Assembly (NCBI RefSeq): GCF_016859285.1 | Contig: NC_053404.1 | Span: forward strand, 13,046,105 to 13,110,104 | Source: Xiphias gladius | Taxonomy: Eukaryota > Chordata > Actinopteri > Istiophoriformes > Xiphiidae | Direction of reading: 5' to 3' | DNA: 64,000 nucleotides | The notes under the pieces: model-generated | Databases searched by the model: none | What the model was told of the DNA's origin: nothing | The model's input: the letters and a program-made list of their open reading frames with translations, nothing else | Made by a program: the position numbers and the translations under genes | Shown here: positions 1-12,303 of the stretch, piece after piece | Layout of the letters: each line of letters opens with the position of its first letter | How positions within the stretch are numbered: position 1 is the stretch's first letter

Positions 1-239
1 CCCCCTGTTTCTTAAATGCCACTTTTTTTCTGAGATGACATCACTCTGACATAATCAGGGTCATTTTTTTCAAACCTTTGAAAGCTCTCACCACAACCAT
101 AAAAATGGCATTATTCAAGTGTTCACTGGCTGAGTAGTACTCCTCAAGACAAGTAAACTAAACTTAATGTGTAAAATTGGTGGCTTGTCCCTTTCAAACT
201 TCATGACTAAATATGCAACAATCAGAGTTTAAATTTGTG

Positions 240-494
240 GAAAAACATATTTAAGTATAATTTATTAAGGATTTACAGCACAAACAAATAACTCAACAAA
301 ACAGCACAGACAAATGTCTCAGACGAAATAATCAAAATTGATCTGACTGTGGCCGAAAATAATGTTTTCATGTACAATCCCATTGCTCACAGTAAGAAGC
401 TTAAAGCGTACACTGTTATGGAGGAATGGAACAGAACAGAATATAACATACAATCTGCCCTCAGACATTAAGCAGCAGCAACAGCACAGTCCAG
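240..494 (-). other. 3' UTR and polyadenylation signal of the SH3 gene
   Basis: No coding signal is seen here. A minus-strand AATAAA lies at 261-266, placing the likely cleavage site near 240-250, which gives the SH3 exon a short 3' UTR of about 250 bases. Bases 1-239 hold nothing recognisable. Confidence 0.4.
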
Positions 495-698
495 TTATGC
501 TGCATTGCTGAGCACAGTTAAGACCAAACCAACCTGGCTGAGCTCCATCACACAGGAGGCGGGGAAGTAGCCCTGCTGACCGTCCTGCAGCCGTCCAAAC
601 CACCTCTCCTCATGTCTGGACAGCACCAGGATGACTTCACCTTGAGACAGCTCCAGCTCATCTGGCCAGTGTGGCCTGTAGCTGTGCACCACCACCAT
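495..698 (-). CDS. SH3 domain, probable last coding exon of an unidentified gene
   Basis: The minus-strand frame encodes about 67 residues with a clear SH3 fold signature. Hydrophobic VVVHSY opens the domain, PDELELSQGEVILVL follows as the RT-loop/diverging turn, then RWFGRL, and finally GYFPASCV with the conserved proline and the ligand-pocket aromatic. SH3 domains bind proline-rich partners in adaptor and GEF proteins. A splice acceptor (cattag) lies immediately before the first ATG codon, so that ATG is probably internal and the exon belongs to a larger protein whose other exons lie at higher coordinates. The frame ends at a stop after SNAA, about 230 bases before a polyadenylation signal, consistent with a terminal exon; a GT inside the frame after CAG could instead be a donor. 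I do not recognise the gene. The SH3 call is secure, the identity is not. Confidence 0.6.
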   Translation of the reverse strand: MVVVHSYRPHWPDELELSQGEVILVLSRHEERWFGRLQDGQQGYFPASCVMELSQVGLVLTVLSNAA

Positions 699-699
699 C

Positions 700-3600
700 T
701 AATGGACAGAGGGAGAATAACAGCCTGTTTTATTCTGAATTGTGTATTTCAAATTGCAAGATTCACTTTCAATTTTTTATACAAAATTTAAAATAGGTTA
801 ATTTTGTTGCATTGCTTTTTTTTTGTTGTAATTATAATAGCTGTTGTCAGTGTCCAAGTGATCTTTGCAGTCTACAGGTCAGACTCAGTGAATGGAGAGG
901 ATTATGTATCAAGACTCAGAGATTAACTGCTGTGCAGGGAGATAGAAACCCTAAATCTGTGTCTACTCTTCATTATCTGTTCCACCTAAATATGATGCAT
1001 GTTTGTCAGAGGTATTAGATGAAGGAAACTCATAATGAAGCACCAGGAAATTGATTGACTTCACATCACATCAATGTCAAACTCATGTCCATCAGTCTGG
1101 GGTATATGTAACACTTATGAAATTGTGACTTTTGTTTTCTATATCTGTTGTTGAAGACCGACATGAGACTAAATTAACAACATGCAAAGATCCAGCTTTC
1201 TACTAATGAATATTGGATGGATTTTTATATTAAGAATTGGTTAACTTACCTTTTCAGCTTCTGCTCTGTATTGATACCTCCCTGTTAACCATTCAAAGTG
1301 GAGATGAATCAGCAAAATAATTATTTTTATGATTAGCCATAACTGTCATGGTACATTTGAACATCTTCACATAAATGCATGTACATATGTATCAATGCAG
1401 CCATGTCCTTTAGAAAATGAGCACCCTTAAGGAGAGAAAAAGATTTACCCCATTATTTATTAATCATCTGACACTGATAATGCCATCTTGCTCTCACTAA
1501 CAATTTAAATAATGGCATGCTAAGCTACACTTTGCTGCAGATATGATTCCACTCACCTTGTGGAGCAAGGACAGTGGTGAAGACTTCGAAGTGTTCATTG
1601 CTGTGCATATAGATGCGCTGCATCTTGAAGACCTGCACACTTGCACACTGACCAAGGCTCCTGCACGCTCTCTGCACAACCTTTAAATAAATGCAGCTGA
1701 CTAATCCACTGCAGCACTGACTGGAGCTTGACACAAGCAACATCACATCCTTCCTAGGGTACAGCACACACAAGCATGTACAGCACAAGACTAGGGACAA
1801 ATAAAATCTTATTGCATGGCAGAAGAGAGTATGATTGTAAGACTATTGATTGGGTTTTTTCTTAATTTTCAGTGTTAAATATCACCAGACACAGATCTAT
1901 TCTCAACATTTTTAGATAAGCAATGGAATAAAAGGCAGACTTCGTCCCAGAAATCCTGCTTGACCACCTCATCTTCATGCCATTGCCTATTGTTCTTTGA
2001 CCATCTGGTTACATGTGAGATAAGTTTAGAGGCCACTGCCAAAGCCCGCCTGACATGGATGAGAATTCATAATTTTGCCTCATCAACAGTGCTTGATTGA
2101 TTTAGGGTTATTGAATGTGTCCCATTTTCCAGTGGCCTGGGTGAGCAGGGACAAAGATGAATGGGCTTGGGAGAGGGTGGCGGATTGCTCAACAGATGGT
2201 GATAGAAACCCCCCGTCACCTCCTCCTCCTCTCCTCTCCCGCTCCGGTGCGTTGGAGCTTGGCTGTGAGCTTGCGTCAGCGATTAAAAAGCATCCATCAA
2301 TAACTTGAGAGATCACTCAGCCAGAATGATAATATCTGAGCACTGGAAGTTTCCTGCAAACCTGCAACAATTATGAAAAATGGTATTTAATAAACCTTAA
2401 AAGGTTTTGATATGTGCATAAAGACTTTATCAACTTTATTTTCTGCAACAAATCTACAGAGAAAAATGTGAATTTTATTTTCCAATTAATAACAAACAGT
2501 GTTAAGAGGAAATAAGGTTGAAATCTCTTCAGGGGGTCCATGGATTAGCTTGGTGAACTGTGCAAGGAGAAGTGCATTTCTGTGCTGTCTGAAAGAGGAA
2601 AGATCTGTGAATGGATGAGACAACTAATTAACCTCATTACCTGTGGCCTCAGTAGTCCTGCAAAATACTTGTTCGGACTGCACCCCCTCTGGCTCTAAGA
2701 CAGCTCTCTTTCAAAACAGACAGAACATGAAATTATAAACCTGTAAAGACCAATTAGTTATAGAGTAATATGCTGACTAGAATGATAGAAAAATGCCAGT
2801 CAGCCTTCTATGGATTTAGGATGTGTACAACTGTACTAAAGGTGCAAATTCTTGCTCCGAGAGATATCTGTATCTGTTTTCACTGCTGCTAATTCAATGT
2901 GATGCCTCCAGTCTAAACACCAAGGACATAGCAAAGCCTTTACGTAACCTAAAACCACAGCTAAGCTGCTTAGAAAACTGGTGTATTTACCTCTATGAAG
3001 AAGAAAATACATGAGCACTGAGCAGCTCAAAGGTCAAGCCTTTATCTGTTAAGACAATTTAAGGCAGTTATTAAGAAAATATGTGAAACGCACACAGAAA
3101 TATATCCTGCAACCCATGTTTTACATTGGACATTAGCAGAGATGAAAGTGACATAGTTGAAATATTAGATTGTTTAGCTACATCAACCATCACTGCTCTA
3201 TTAATAATATATTTAATCTGTTGCCTTTACTGGCTGGAGCGCATTTATTTTATTTACTGTCAAAATGTATAGTATTGAAGTTCTGTTACACTGGTGCGAA
3301 TTGGGGATTACTGTTTTATGCATTACAGCACCGTGTTATGGCATTTTTGACAATTACAGTAAACTTACAAGTGATAGAAATATCAAATGTTTTGTGTCTT
3401 GAATAAAAAACATTAAGAGGACTTCTTAATCTACAGCATTTCAAATACCTTGTTGAGTTGTTGCATATATTATGCTATTTGCATGATATTTTTGTGCAGA
3501 CTATTGTACACTCTGCCATGATTAAAATCCAGTGATGAATGTACAAACTGTTGTGATGTTGTAATAAACTTGATTGCAATACCTTTTATCATAATGTGCT

Positions 3601-4676
3601 ATTCAGTTTTGCATTCTATACTAGATTCTGAATCCCAAATTAGGTATGCAGACTTGTATGTTACCATTTTAGATTCTAGCTCAGTCCTCAAATCCATCTG
3701 ACAAACAAATTCTAAGGTAGTTTTGAGTATGTAGTTTTTTCTGTCTTTAGAAGTGAAAAAATAAGTACAATCATAACAGTCAGTATGCATAGTGCTGCTA
3801 TAAACCACTAGATTTTAGGGTATGCTGTGGATGTACAATATGTTACCACAACCAAAATGTAGTGTTGATGTAGAGTGCAAAAAATGTAATCAACATTAAG
3901 AAAAAAAAAAAAGATGAAAATTTTTAGAAAAAACATTTCACTCTGTTATATTGAACTGACAGTTCAAATGTCCGAACTGCAAAAAAAGAAAAAGGTTACC
4001 ACACATATTAGTTATATAGATGTATATATGTGTGTAGGTCAACTTACCATTATTTTCATTATTTATCAGTCCACAGATTATTCGTTTAATTAAGTAGTCC
4101 AGGAATTGTTTGAAAATATTTTTTTAAAAACAACAAAACAAAGAAAAAAAAAGGTCCATCACAGTTTCCCAGAGCCCAAGGTGAAGTCTATACATTTCAT
4201 GTTTTGTCCAACTAACACCCTAAAACTAAAAGATGTTCAATTTACAATGCTACAAACATTAAAATAAAAAAAACCCATCCTCCTGGCTAGAGGCAGAGGA
4301 TGTTTTGCTTGAAAACTGAAACAATTACACACCTATCAAAACAGTGGCCAAAATATCTATCAATATCTTTCATACCTGGGATGACTTTATAAATTCTACA
4401 TTCAATTAAACAGAAAAGGAAACACTATCACCTGATTTTAATTTGAGCTGCAAATTAAAGTATTTTACATTAAGATTACACACATTGGGACCAATTTACA
4501 GTAGAATTAATTTACATAAAGTGGAAGAGTCACAAAAATCCTGGACAGTCACAACATCACACCCATCATTCACAGGTGAATCAAACAGTCATTTCATATG
4601 GCATCATGAATGTCAAGACCAACGCTTTGATCCCAAGGCACAACCTAATGAAGCAGGACACAGGAGGTGAGAGTCC
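700..4676. other. Noncoding interval between the SH3 exon and rrs1
   Basis: This interval must hold introns of the SH3 gene. One exon-like stretch (minus, about 1557-1680) has a consensus donor but does not match the phase of the SH3 exon. The part nearest rrs1 (about 4430-4676) is probably the rrs1 3' UTR; a minus-strand ATTAAA lies at 4437-4442. Short A runs occur at 3900-3912 and 4142-4151. The rest shows no reading frame or repeat I recognise. Confidence 0.4.
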
Positions 4677-5741
4677 TCAGTGCTTTCCAGGTTTAGATCT
4701 CTTCTTCTGTCCTCCTCCTCCTGCTGCTGCTCCTGCTCTACCTCCCTTTCCTTTCCCTTTCCCTTTCCCACCCTTTCCTTTGCCTTTTCCTGACATGTTG
4801 CCTTTGCTTCCTTTCTTCCCTGCTCCCTTCTTGTATTTAGCTGTGGCCTCCTCCCTGTCCTCCTCTCTCATCTGTTTATTGACAGCCTTGGTGATGTCCA
4901 ACTTTGGCTTCTTGCTGTCCATGATTTTCAGAAGCTCCAGCTGCTTCTGCCTCTCATTAGAAAAGTCACTGATGAGGGGCTCAAACTTCCTCTTCTTGCC
5001 TGTGTTCTTTGGTGGTTTCTCTTTGGGCAGCCGGTCCTGGAACCTCCCCACGGATGCTGTGGAGGTTTTGGCCACACTCACGGCTCTGGCGAGCTCGTTT
5101 TTGGACTGCTGTGCTGTGGGGGTCAGTCCCACACCTGGGACTTTGACTTTCTGCGCCCTGGCGATGTTCTTCAGCCTGTTGAGCTCGTTTCTGGCCACTC
5201 TCTCCTTCTTGGCTGTGACGCGTTTGGCGAACTGGTCCGCATTTGGGTCTGCGGTCTCCGGCACTTCAATAAGCCATTCCTTGGTGTTATCGTTAGCCCT
5301 CTTGTAGCCCCAGCGCCTCTTCCACTCCTTCGCTGTTTCATCCCAAACTAAGTTGGTCTTCTTCTTCTTCTGAATGCCCTTTAGTTTGGCGAACTGCTCC
5401 CATTTCGTCGGAGGTTTGGGCTTCGGAGGCGGCTTCTCTCTGGGCAGCGGGGTCGTCGGGTCCGGTAATTTGGCCACTATCGCTTCCTCGACCCTTTGCG
5501 TGGGTTGTTTCCAGATCTCGTTGATGAGAAGCTGTGTGTTATCACGAGCTAAAGACCGCAAGAAGTCCTCTTTCTTCTGCTCCCTGAGGTCCCTTGACTC
5601 AATGCGGTTTTTGTCACACGCCAGAAGGTTACCGACGTCAAACTCTAGGTCCAACTCTTTGTGGACGGAGATACTTCTCAGTTTTTCTGCCTCTTCTTGC
5701 TCAGCTTTAGCCAACAGCTCTTCCACATTGCACGCAGCCAT
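4677..5741 (-). CDS. rrs1: Ribosome biogenesis regulatory protein RRS1
   Basis: A single-exon frame of 354 codons, close to the roughly 365 residues of human RRS1, which is also intronless. RRS1 is a nucleolar factor that works with RPF2 to load the 5S RNP (5S rRNA, RPL5, RPL11) onto the pre-60S particle. The conserved core is visible: an N-terminal helix (VEELLAKAEQEEAEKLRS), the segment with LARDNTQLLINEIWKQP, the proline-rich LPREKPPPKPKPPTKWEQFA, then KGIQKKKKTNLVWDE and KRRWGYKRAND. The C-terminus is very basic and low in complexity: alternating Gly-Lys from about residue 310, a short Gly/Ala run, and KKRSKPGKH, consistent with nucleolar localisation. The chosen start is the first ATG and aligns with the family N-terminus. 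The antisense frame over the same DNA is a shadow. Confidence 0.96.
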   Translation of the reverse strand: MAACNVEELLAKAEQEEAEKLRSISVHKELDLEFDVGNLLACDKNRIESRDLREQKKEDFLRSLARDNTQLLINEIWKQPTQRVEEAIVAKLPDPTTPLPREKPPPKPKPPTKWEQFAKLKGIQKKKKTNLVWDETAKEWKRRWGYKRANDNTKEWLIEVPETADPNADQFAKRVTAKKERVARNELNRLKNIARAQKVKVPGVGLTPTAQQSKNELARAVSVAKTSTASVGRFQDRLPKEKPPKNTGKKRKFEPLISDFSNERQKQLELLKIMDSKKPKLDITKAVNKQMREEDREEATAKYKKGAGKKGSKGNMSGKGKGKGGKGKGKGKGGRAGAAAGGGGQKKRSKPGKH

Positions 5742-5764
5742 GTTGCTCAGTGCTGTTCACTACC

Positions 5765-5770
5765 CACGTG
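5765..5770. promoter_or_regulatory. CACGTG E-box in the rrs1 promoter
   Basis: A perfect palindromic CACGTG lies 24 bases upstream of the rrs1 start codon. MYC/MAX and USF bind this motif, and ribosome-biogenesis genes are typical MYC targets. Function is inferred from motif and position only. Confidence 0.4.
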
Positions 5771-5798
5771 TGAAATAGAAAAAAAACACCCTTAATTT

Positions 5799-5805
5799 CT
5801 TCCGG
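5799..5805. promoter_or_regulatory. ETS-type CTTCCGG motif upstream of rrs1
   Basis: CTTCCGG (CCGGAAG in the direction of rrs1 transcription) lies about 60 bases upstream of the start codon. ETS/GABP motifs of this form are common in TATA-less housekeeping promoters. No TATA box is seen. Confidence 0.35.
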
Positions 5806-5880
5806 GTCATAGTTCGCCGGGGGAAATGTCGCCCTCTTGCAGCCACAAGGATGCGACATTGTTCCATTTCACTTTTTTTG

Positions 5881-7175
5881 ATTTTTTTTTTTTTAACTTT
5901 TCTTTAGCATAAGGGAAAATATACATAAATGAACAACAGAACTCAATCAGCAATGGAGGAAATGATGCTGCAGCACAGCCGAATACAAACAGCATAAAAT
6001 AGAGCTGCCATTACAGTGAAAATCAGGAGAGAAAAAGATTTACAAAACATTTTTAAAAAATAAAAGAGAGTGCACAAAGGAACAAGATAAGAGACATTAA
6101 AAAATAAAGGACCGAGATATAGATGTATACAGTTTTTTAGCCTTTCTGTTCATTTGTCCCATATACTTAAAGTAGTTGGCAAGTTTATATATGAACACAG
6201 TGAAAGACGGAGTACTACCTTTCCACTTACAAGTATGTATACCATATATACCCAAAATGATCCCAAGATTGACAGTGTCTAAAAATGTTTCAATCCAAGT
6301 TGTCTATAAAATTAGTTGTATCATTGTAAGTAAATGAAGGTATGTAATCCATTTTTAATGACAACCAATTATTAATATCAGACCAAAACAAAGTGGCATA
6401 TGAATATTTAAAAAAACAGGTGGTTGATGGTGTTGGCCTCTGTAGAACAAAAGAGGCACCAATCTACTTCAATTTTAAATTTCTTGTGTAGAAAATCAGT
6501 GAAAGGGTATATTGCTGATACTATTTTAAAATGGATTTCGTTGACTTTAGGAGCAATTGGACATGATAGATAAAAAGATGATATGAGTTGAAGTCCCCAA
6601 AAGTGTTTTGTTTAAAAACCTGACTTACTGTTCTGTTTTTACACTTTTTGTCCGACAAATTGGCCTCTCCAACTTTTAGAGAAGGCAAAGAAGGGGCAAA
6701 CAGAGAAAAATTGCAGACTGCTTCATGTTAGTTGGAATAAAGGAATGGGAATTGCTTTACGGATTTTGTTATACCCTTTTCTTGAAATAGTAATATTATA
6801 CTTTCTGGTGAAATCTTCAAAGGATAAAAAGTGTCCAGCTGAATTCAATAATCCTGGACAAAAGTTAGCCAATACCAATCAGCTTTAAAAAACGAATTTT
6901 CTATCTATGGTTATAACCCTTCTATTCCAGAATTAAGAATTGTGTGGTGAAAAATTCGGGGTAAATATAATTTTTCCAAAATGTAATACGTGGTTGTGGA
7001 AGTGAGACAGATTTACAGGAATTCTTGACACCTCAAAATCCCATTTAAGCAAGAAGTCAGTCCTTCCAACCTTATTAAATATTTTGTTAGGTATATGGTA
7101 AACTTTCGTTTAACCATTTGACTCTAAAGGCTGCAATTACTGATTCAAATTCCGTGGCTTTTAAGCCTCCATTCA
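5881..7175 (-). mobile_element. Decayed L1-type LINE, 3' end of ORF2 plus 3' UTR and A-tail
   Basis: The minus strand reads as the C-terminal part of an L1-clade ORF2 protein. From high to low coordinates: GGLKATEFESVIAAFRVKWL, then GRTDFLLKWDFEVSRIPV, LHFGKIIFTPNFSPHN, then FHLLHKKFKIEVDWC-like text that actually reads TDFLHKKFKIEVDWCLFC followed by EANTINHLFFKY, the Cys-rich zf-RVT type motif found at the end of fish L1 ORF2. The frame is broken by several stops and shifts, so it is long dead. Below about 6080 comes a noncoding 3' UTR ending in an A-tail (T run at 5881-5894 on the plus strand). A 5'-truncated insertion is typical of target-primed reverse transcription. A poorly matching TTCCATTTCAC/CTCCATTCAC pair at the two edges may be a decayed target duplication. 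Confidence 0.75.
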
Positions 7176-10100
7176 CATAATCCCAGAGTAATTATGATTT
7201 ATGTAGGTTTGTTCTTCCATATGAAGTTATATATTATGGATTTAGATGACTTTATCACTTTTGATGAAGTGTACAAAGAATGGCATGGGCAGAAAAGCCT
7301 TGATAAACCTTCTGCTTTGGAAAGAACAATCCTACCCAGTATAGATAAGTCTCGTGTGAGCCAATGTGTGGAGCCACAGTTGTGTAAATTGCATACTGGA
7401 CTAATGATTGGCTTCCAAATGTTGTGACGTTACAAAATCATCTCATATGTACACGTCTTAATCACAGATTTAAGGTGAGCACACAGAAATTTTCCCCCAT
7501 GTGAAAACAGTCATCTGTCGGCACATATGAAAACCATTCTGCAAAGAGAAGCTCAAACATCCAGGTGAAGTAATAATAAGCAAATCATATTTCTGAGTAG
7601 AGGAGCAATTTAGGAACTTTTACATGTTAGTGAAAAAAAAAAAAAAAACGATTTTCAAATTAATTAGTTAAGAGTTTGGAAGAACTTTAAGAAATACATT
7701 TATGTTTATATAGATCTGACCTAATAGCACAATGTTGTGACAGAGGTAGCCTATTCCAATTCTTTGTTTTGCATGAAAAACAAAATTAATATTGGCTGAA
7801 AAAACATTCCAGCCACATGGTCCATTTGGTTGCTGTTTTGCAGCTTTTGATTGTATCACATGATCTTCATCAGCATATGGAGTTTGTTCATTTCCCATCG
7901 AATAACAGATTCCAAATTACAATACAATCTCAAATTTAATATTTCTTTATTGAATTACATTCCTTTATAATAGCCACACTTTAAAAGGTTGAAAATCCCC
8001 CCATGCTCAGTAGTTGGTTTGTATGGTGCTTTCTTTCTTTCATTTTATCATTTGAACAGTTTGCAAACACAAGAGAGTATGCCGAAAATCTGAATGCATT
8101 TTACTCTCCTGTGCTAAACATGAAAGAAAAATCATTCTAATAATAGATAATAGATAAATGGCATTTTCAGTGATTTCGGTGTGCAGACTCTTCCTGTATT
8201 TAAGATTAAGATTAAGATAGATCAAAATACCACAACTGCATCAGTTACAAAATACAACAGTGCACAAGCTTTTAAAACAAAAGGCTAAATAAAAATGAGA
8301 CAAAAGAAAAATAAAAGCTTGATAGTTCAAATAGAAGAACAGAATGTAAATAAAAATATATTAATTTTCAGTGCATATATTTTTTCCCCTACAATTAGGG
8401 GCAATTTGGAAGCTTTTCTACTTGAGTATATATTGTTTAAAGAGTTAAGAAATATAATAACTTCTACTGCTATTATAAAGTTTGTCACAATAAACTCACA
8501 GAGAAGAACTGTGAGTTTCTGTGCTTTGACTCTTATAATGGTTTCACATCATTTTAAACTTCTGGAGTTGTGAAAAACTTTATAATAGGATTACTATAAG
8601 TGTTTTCTAGAGAGATTAAATTGAGTGAAGTATTAATATCCTCCCTTCTCTAGAATGTATTCTGTATGTGTTTCTCCCATAGATCCAGGACTATAATAAC
8701 TATTTTTGTCCTTGTCTCCACTAATTTGGAGGTGGAGATGGAGGAGGGGGAAGGGTTTCCTATTATGACTGACTGGCTGTCGGTTGCTCAAAGACAGTGA
8801 TGTTATTATTTTGGGCTCCAGTCATTATATTCATCACCACACTTGCCATGTGAACGCTGACACTCTGAAAGGCACAGAGATAAGGTCACAAGTGCTGCCT
8901 TGTTTGGAGATGTGGCCCAAAGTCCTTGTCACGATTTAGAGAAGGATATAAGGTCCTCTGTGACATGGATGTATATCGTATAAAATCACCCATTTTAAAG
9001 ACAGTCCACTAGTTAGTTGCTGGCCTCAGCTGCCTGTGTCATCCGCTGTCTCCACAAGTGTAGAGGATTTTTTGCTGACTTTTGATCCAGGGTGAATTAA
9101 TCTAAATAGGATTGCTTTTCCATGGTGTTTCTTGTATGGAAGAATACACAGCACAGGCCAGATAAAGCTCTTTTTTGAGCTGTGACCATGGAGCAAAGTC
9201 ATTCCCACCCTCAGTGTCTGCATCTCCACAGCTTTTAAATGTGCTTAAAAGGATAAGACTTAGAAAGAGTTCGGTTCATAACATATTACTGCTTTCATGC
9301 GAAAACCCTCACAGGTTTAGATTTTTAAATTTTTTTTTTAGTTTTAGCTGAAGGAGCTCAATGCTCTGTATCAAGTTGATTTTTTGACTCTTTTTCCCCC
9401 CAAGTGCCTCAAAAATCAACAATTTGGACTAACAGGAGGGTTTTTAACTGACATTAGTCATATCTGAGTCCACATTGTTCCTAATGCAGAGTGTAACTTA
9501 AGCAGTAATATAAAATATCTCGATGATGGGGAATTGCTGTTGAAATTTAAAAAAAAAAAAAAAAATTAAACTCGAAATAGGTTTTTATTTTTGTTTTAAG
9601 AAATGCTCTCCATTTGCAGCAAGAGAGAAAACCTTCTTCAATCTACATTTGATCTGTCCTGGATTACAACCTGCGTAGGCTTGATCCTTTTTATCATTCA
9701 TCTCTGCATTTTGTTTTTAACGTTGGTTCACAAACTCAGCACTGTAATTTATATGGTTAACTGGATGGATCTCACTATTTATCCTAGTTCAAACAGCCAG
9801 GTGGATGAGCCTCAGAGTCTGTACTGTGCAAAACTGCATTTTTGTACCACTACTAGAACACTACAAGACAAACTGCATTTGGAAACACTACCTTTGTCTA
9901 AGGCATCCAAACCACACATCCAAAATGTGTTTTAGGAAGCATGTAACTATTTTAAATACTCACATTTGCTCCTTTATGCCCCTCAGGTTCCATTTAAAAA
10001 TGTGCTATATGTTAGCAGTTTATTACTCTTTGTATGATAGTATAAAAATCTCTTCAACACAGAGAGAGCATGCAAAAAAATTCATATGTAGAGAAAAATG

Positions 10101-12303
10101 TTTTTTTTCCCCTTTATACATAACCCTAAACTTCAGGTAATAACACTTAATTATGTAAGCATAATACCACATAAGTGAATTGTGACATGTAATAAAATAA
10201 CTGAGATATAATGAAAAAATTAAGCACCTTTGCACATTTAAATTTTTTTTTATGAATGAATAGAACTTGTGAATGGTTCACTAAGCAGGGACAAACCCGT
10301 AGCTCTAACAGGATCAGTGGTTTGCATTATTCAAAGGGCTAGAAAGACCATTCATGCTGCATGTTGTAGCCCTGTTTATAGATTGCATGCACATGTGCAG
10401 TTAAAAGTGCATTTGTCCAGTTTATTTGAAGCTTTTCACACTGCTTTTCATGTGTTACAACAGTATCTCTTCTGCATTTCGTCACAGAGAAAAATGTCGG
10501 TGACGTGAAGATCTGTGTGCTTCTCTTTTTTTTTTTCATCTTTATCTTTAAATACCTACCGACTGGTGGTCACACTGATCCATGAATCACAGGGGTGGAA
10601 GAAAGGACATTCATTCATGCAAAAACTAGCCCGAGGCTTGAAACTTCCTTCTCCTTCCAAAAGTTGACCTGTTAGCATCAAAGAAGAGGTGAGAGCGCTG
10701 GAGGGCCAGATATAGAAGGAGAGTAAAATAATCTCATCAGCACCATCCTGGCATAAATCAGACATGATTAGCTGCTGACACTTTGCTTGTGTATTTATAG
10801 TCGTTGTATTATTACATAAAATTCTTTGACCTACTTGGCTGGAGCACTGAAAAGTTTTTTTTTTTACACAATTTCCAGTATTTTGTAGAATATCTTTCAG
10901 TTTTCTTTCTTTAAAGAACAACATGCTGTATTTTTTTTGTTTGTTCTACGAGGTGAAGTTTGCCTTTACTCAGGGAAAAAAGAGGTGACTTAGCTTGCAA
11001 AGAAATTTCAGGGTTCACACGTGTTACTGAGGCATATAGGAGGCTTAAAAATATTCCCTGAACATACAGTAAACCTACAGATCCATCACTGTGGTAAATA
11101 TCATGGGTAACAGCTTCACGTGACATGATTTCATAGAGAAATCAATAAAAGGGACTGTCTGTCCAAGTTAACCCTAAGCTGCTCAAGCAAAACAAACAAT
11201 CCACATGACTGAGCTGTTAGCTGATAGGCTTAGGCACTTTTGTAGATTACATTCACTACTTCCTGTTTCCACAGCGAGAGGGAAATGAGTGTCCCCTGGC
11301 GAAAAGAGTTTAGTTGGCTGACAGTTGAGGTCAGAGCTTTTTATTGATCTGCTATGGTTGGGACAGAAACACTATTTGGCCCTGTGCAATGCGTCACAGC
11401 TACCTGCTGCTCCCAAACTACTGCCTGCACCACATGGTGTCTCACATGCTAAGAAGGACAAGCATGAAGATAAACTGAATCAACAAGGGCTTGCAAAATC
11501 ACCAGTCACTTTGCTGCATCTTTTGTATTAATTTTCGAAAAGTTCAAAAGAGGGCAAAAGGTAATCCTGTGTTTAGACCTCTTGCTGTGGCAGGTATTAC
11601 CCAGTTCTCTGGAGCCAGATCACAGTGGATGTGCTGTTTGCAGGTGAGCAGGAAACACAGCTGCGGTTTCCAGGAAGTGCACACTCTGTCCCTCCAGCTG
11701 ACGTGATTAAAACAGTTCAGGCGCACCCCAATACCTGGCCCGCTTCCTAGAACCAGCACGGCATGGACTTGAGAGTCCTTGAGATATCATTCAAACCACA
11801 TTAACAGTGCGTGCGCGCGCGCGTGTCTGTGTGTGTAAGGTAGAAGCTCATGAAAGCTAGTGCATGATGAAAGTGTTATTGCAATTGTGTGTGTGCTTCA
11901 GGGGCTCCATGCTGGATGTTGGAAGCAGACAGAGATGGGTAGCACCTGGTGTCATGGCAACTTACAGAGATCGTCCCTCAGTTTGATATTCAGCAGCACT
12001 GTGGGGGTTTATCATGTTGACATCATCGGATACACCCTATGCTCTGTTGAGCCAGAGCCTCCACCAAGTTCACCAACTTTGTGAGAATAATGATGAAATT
12101 ATTAGTAGGTGATTAACAAATCTTTTTGTCTCCTTCATCAACAGCTGGTACTTTTTCTATATTTTTTGCATCATCAGTCAGGATTTAAGATTTACACACA
12201 GCTCCTCATTGCAGCTCACAACCTTTCCATCATTCCCATTCAATCAAAAATTATATTTATTTCAAAGTATTGCAGTGTAATAAGACTGTATACCTGTCTG
12301 AGC
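7176..12303. other. Noncoding interval, no gene seen
   Basis: AT-rich DNA with short A/T runs (7635-7648, 9548-9565) and no frame resembling a known protein. The stretch around 8700-8930 has more even base composition and could be a conserved noncoding element. A purine/pyrimidine CG/TG repeat lies at 11807-11836. Confidence 0.5.
11807..11836. repeat. Alternating (GC)n/(GT)n tract
   Basis: About 30 bases of alternating purine-pyrimidine sequence, first GC then GT, of the kind that favours Z-DNA. Confidence 0.7.

Noticed and set aside
4576-5307. A 243-codon plus-strand frame
   Set aside because: It lies antisense to rrs1, and its Pro/Phe/Leu-rich text is the complement of the Lys/Gly-rich rrs1 tail.
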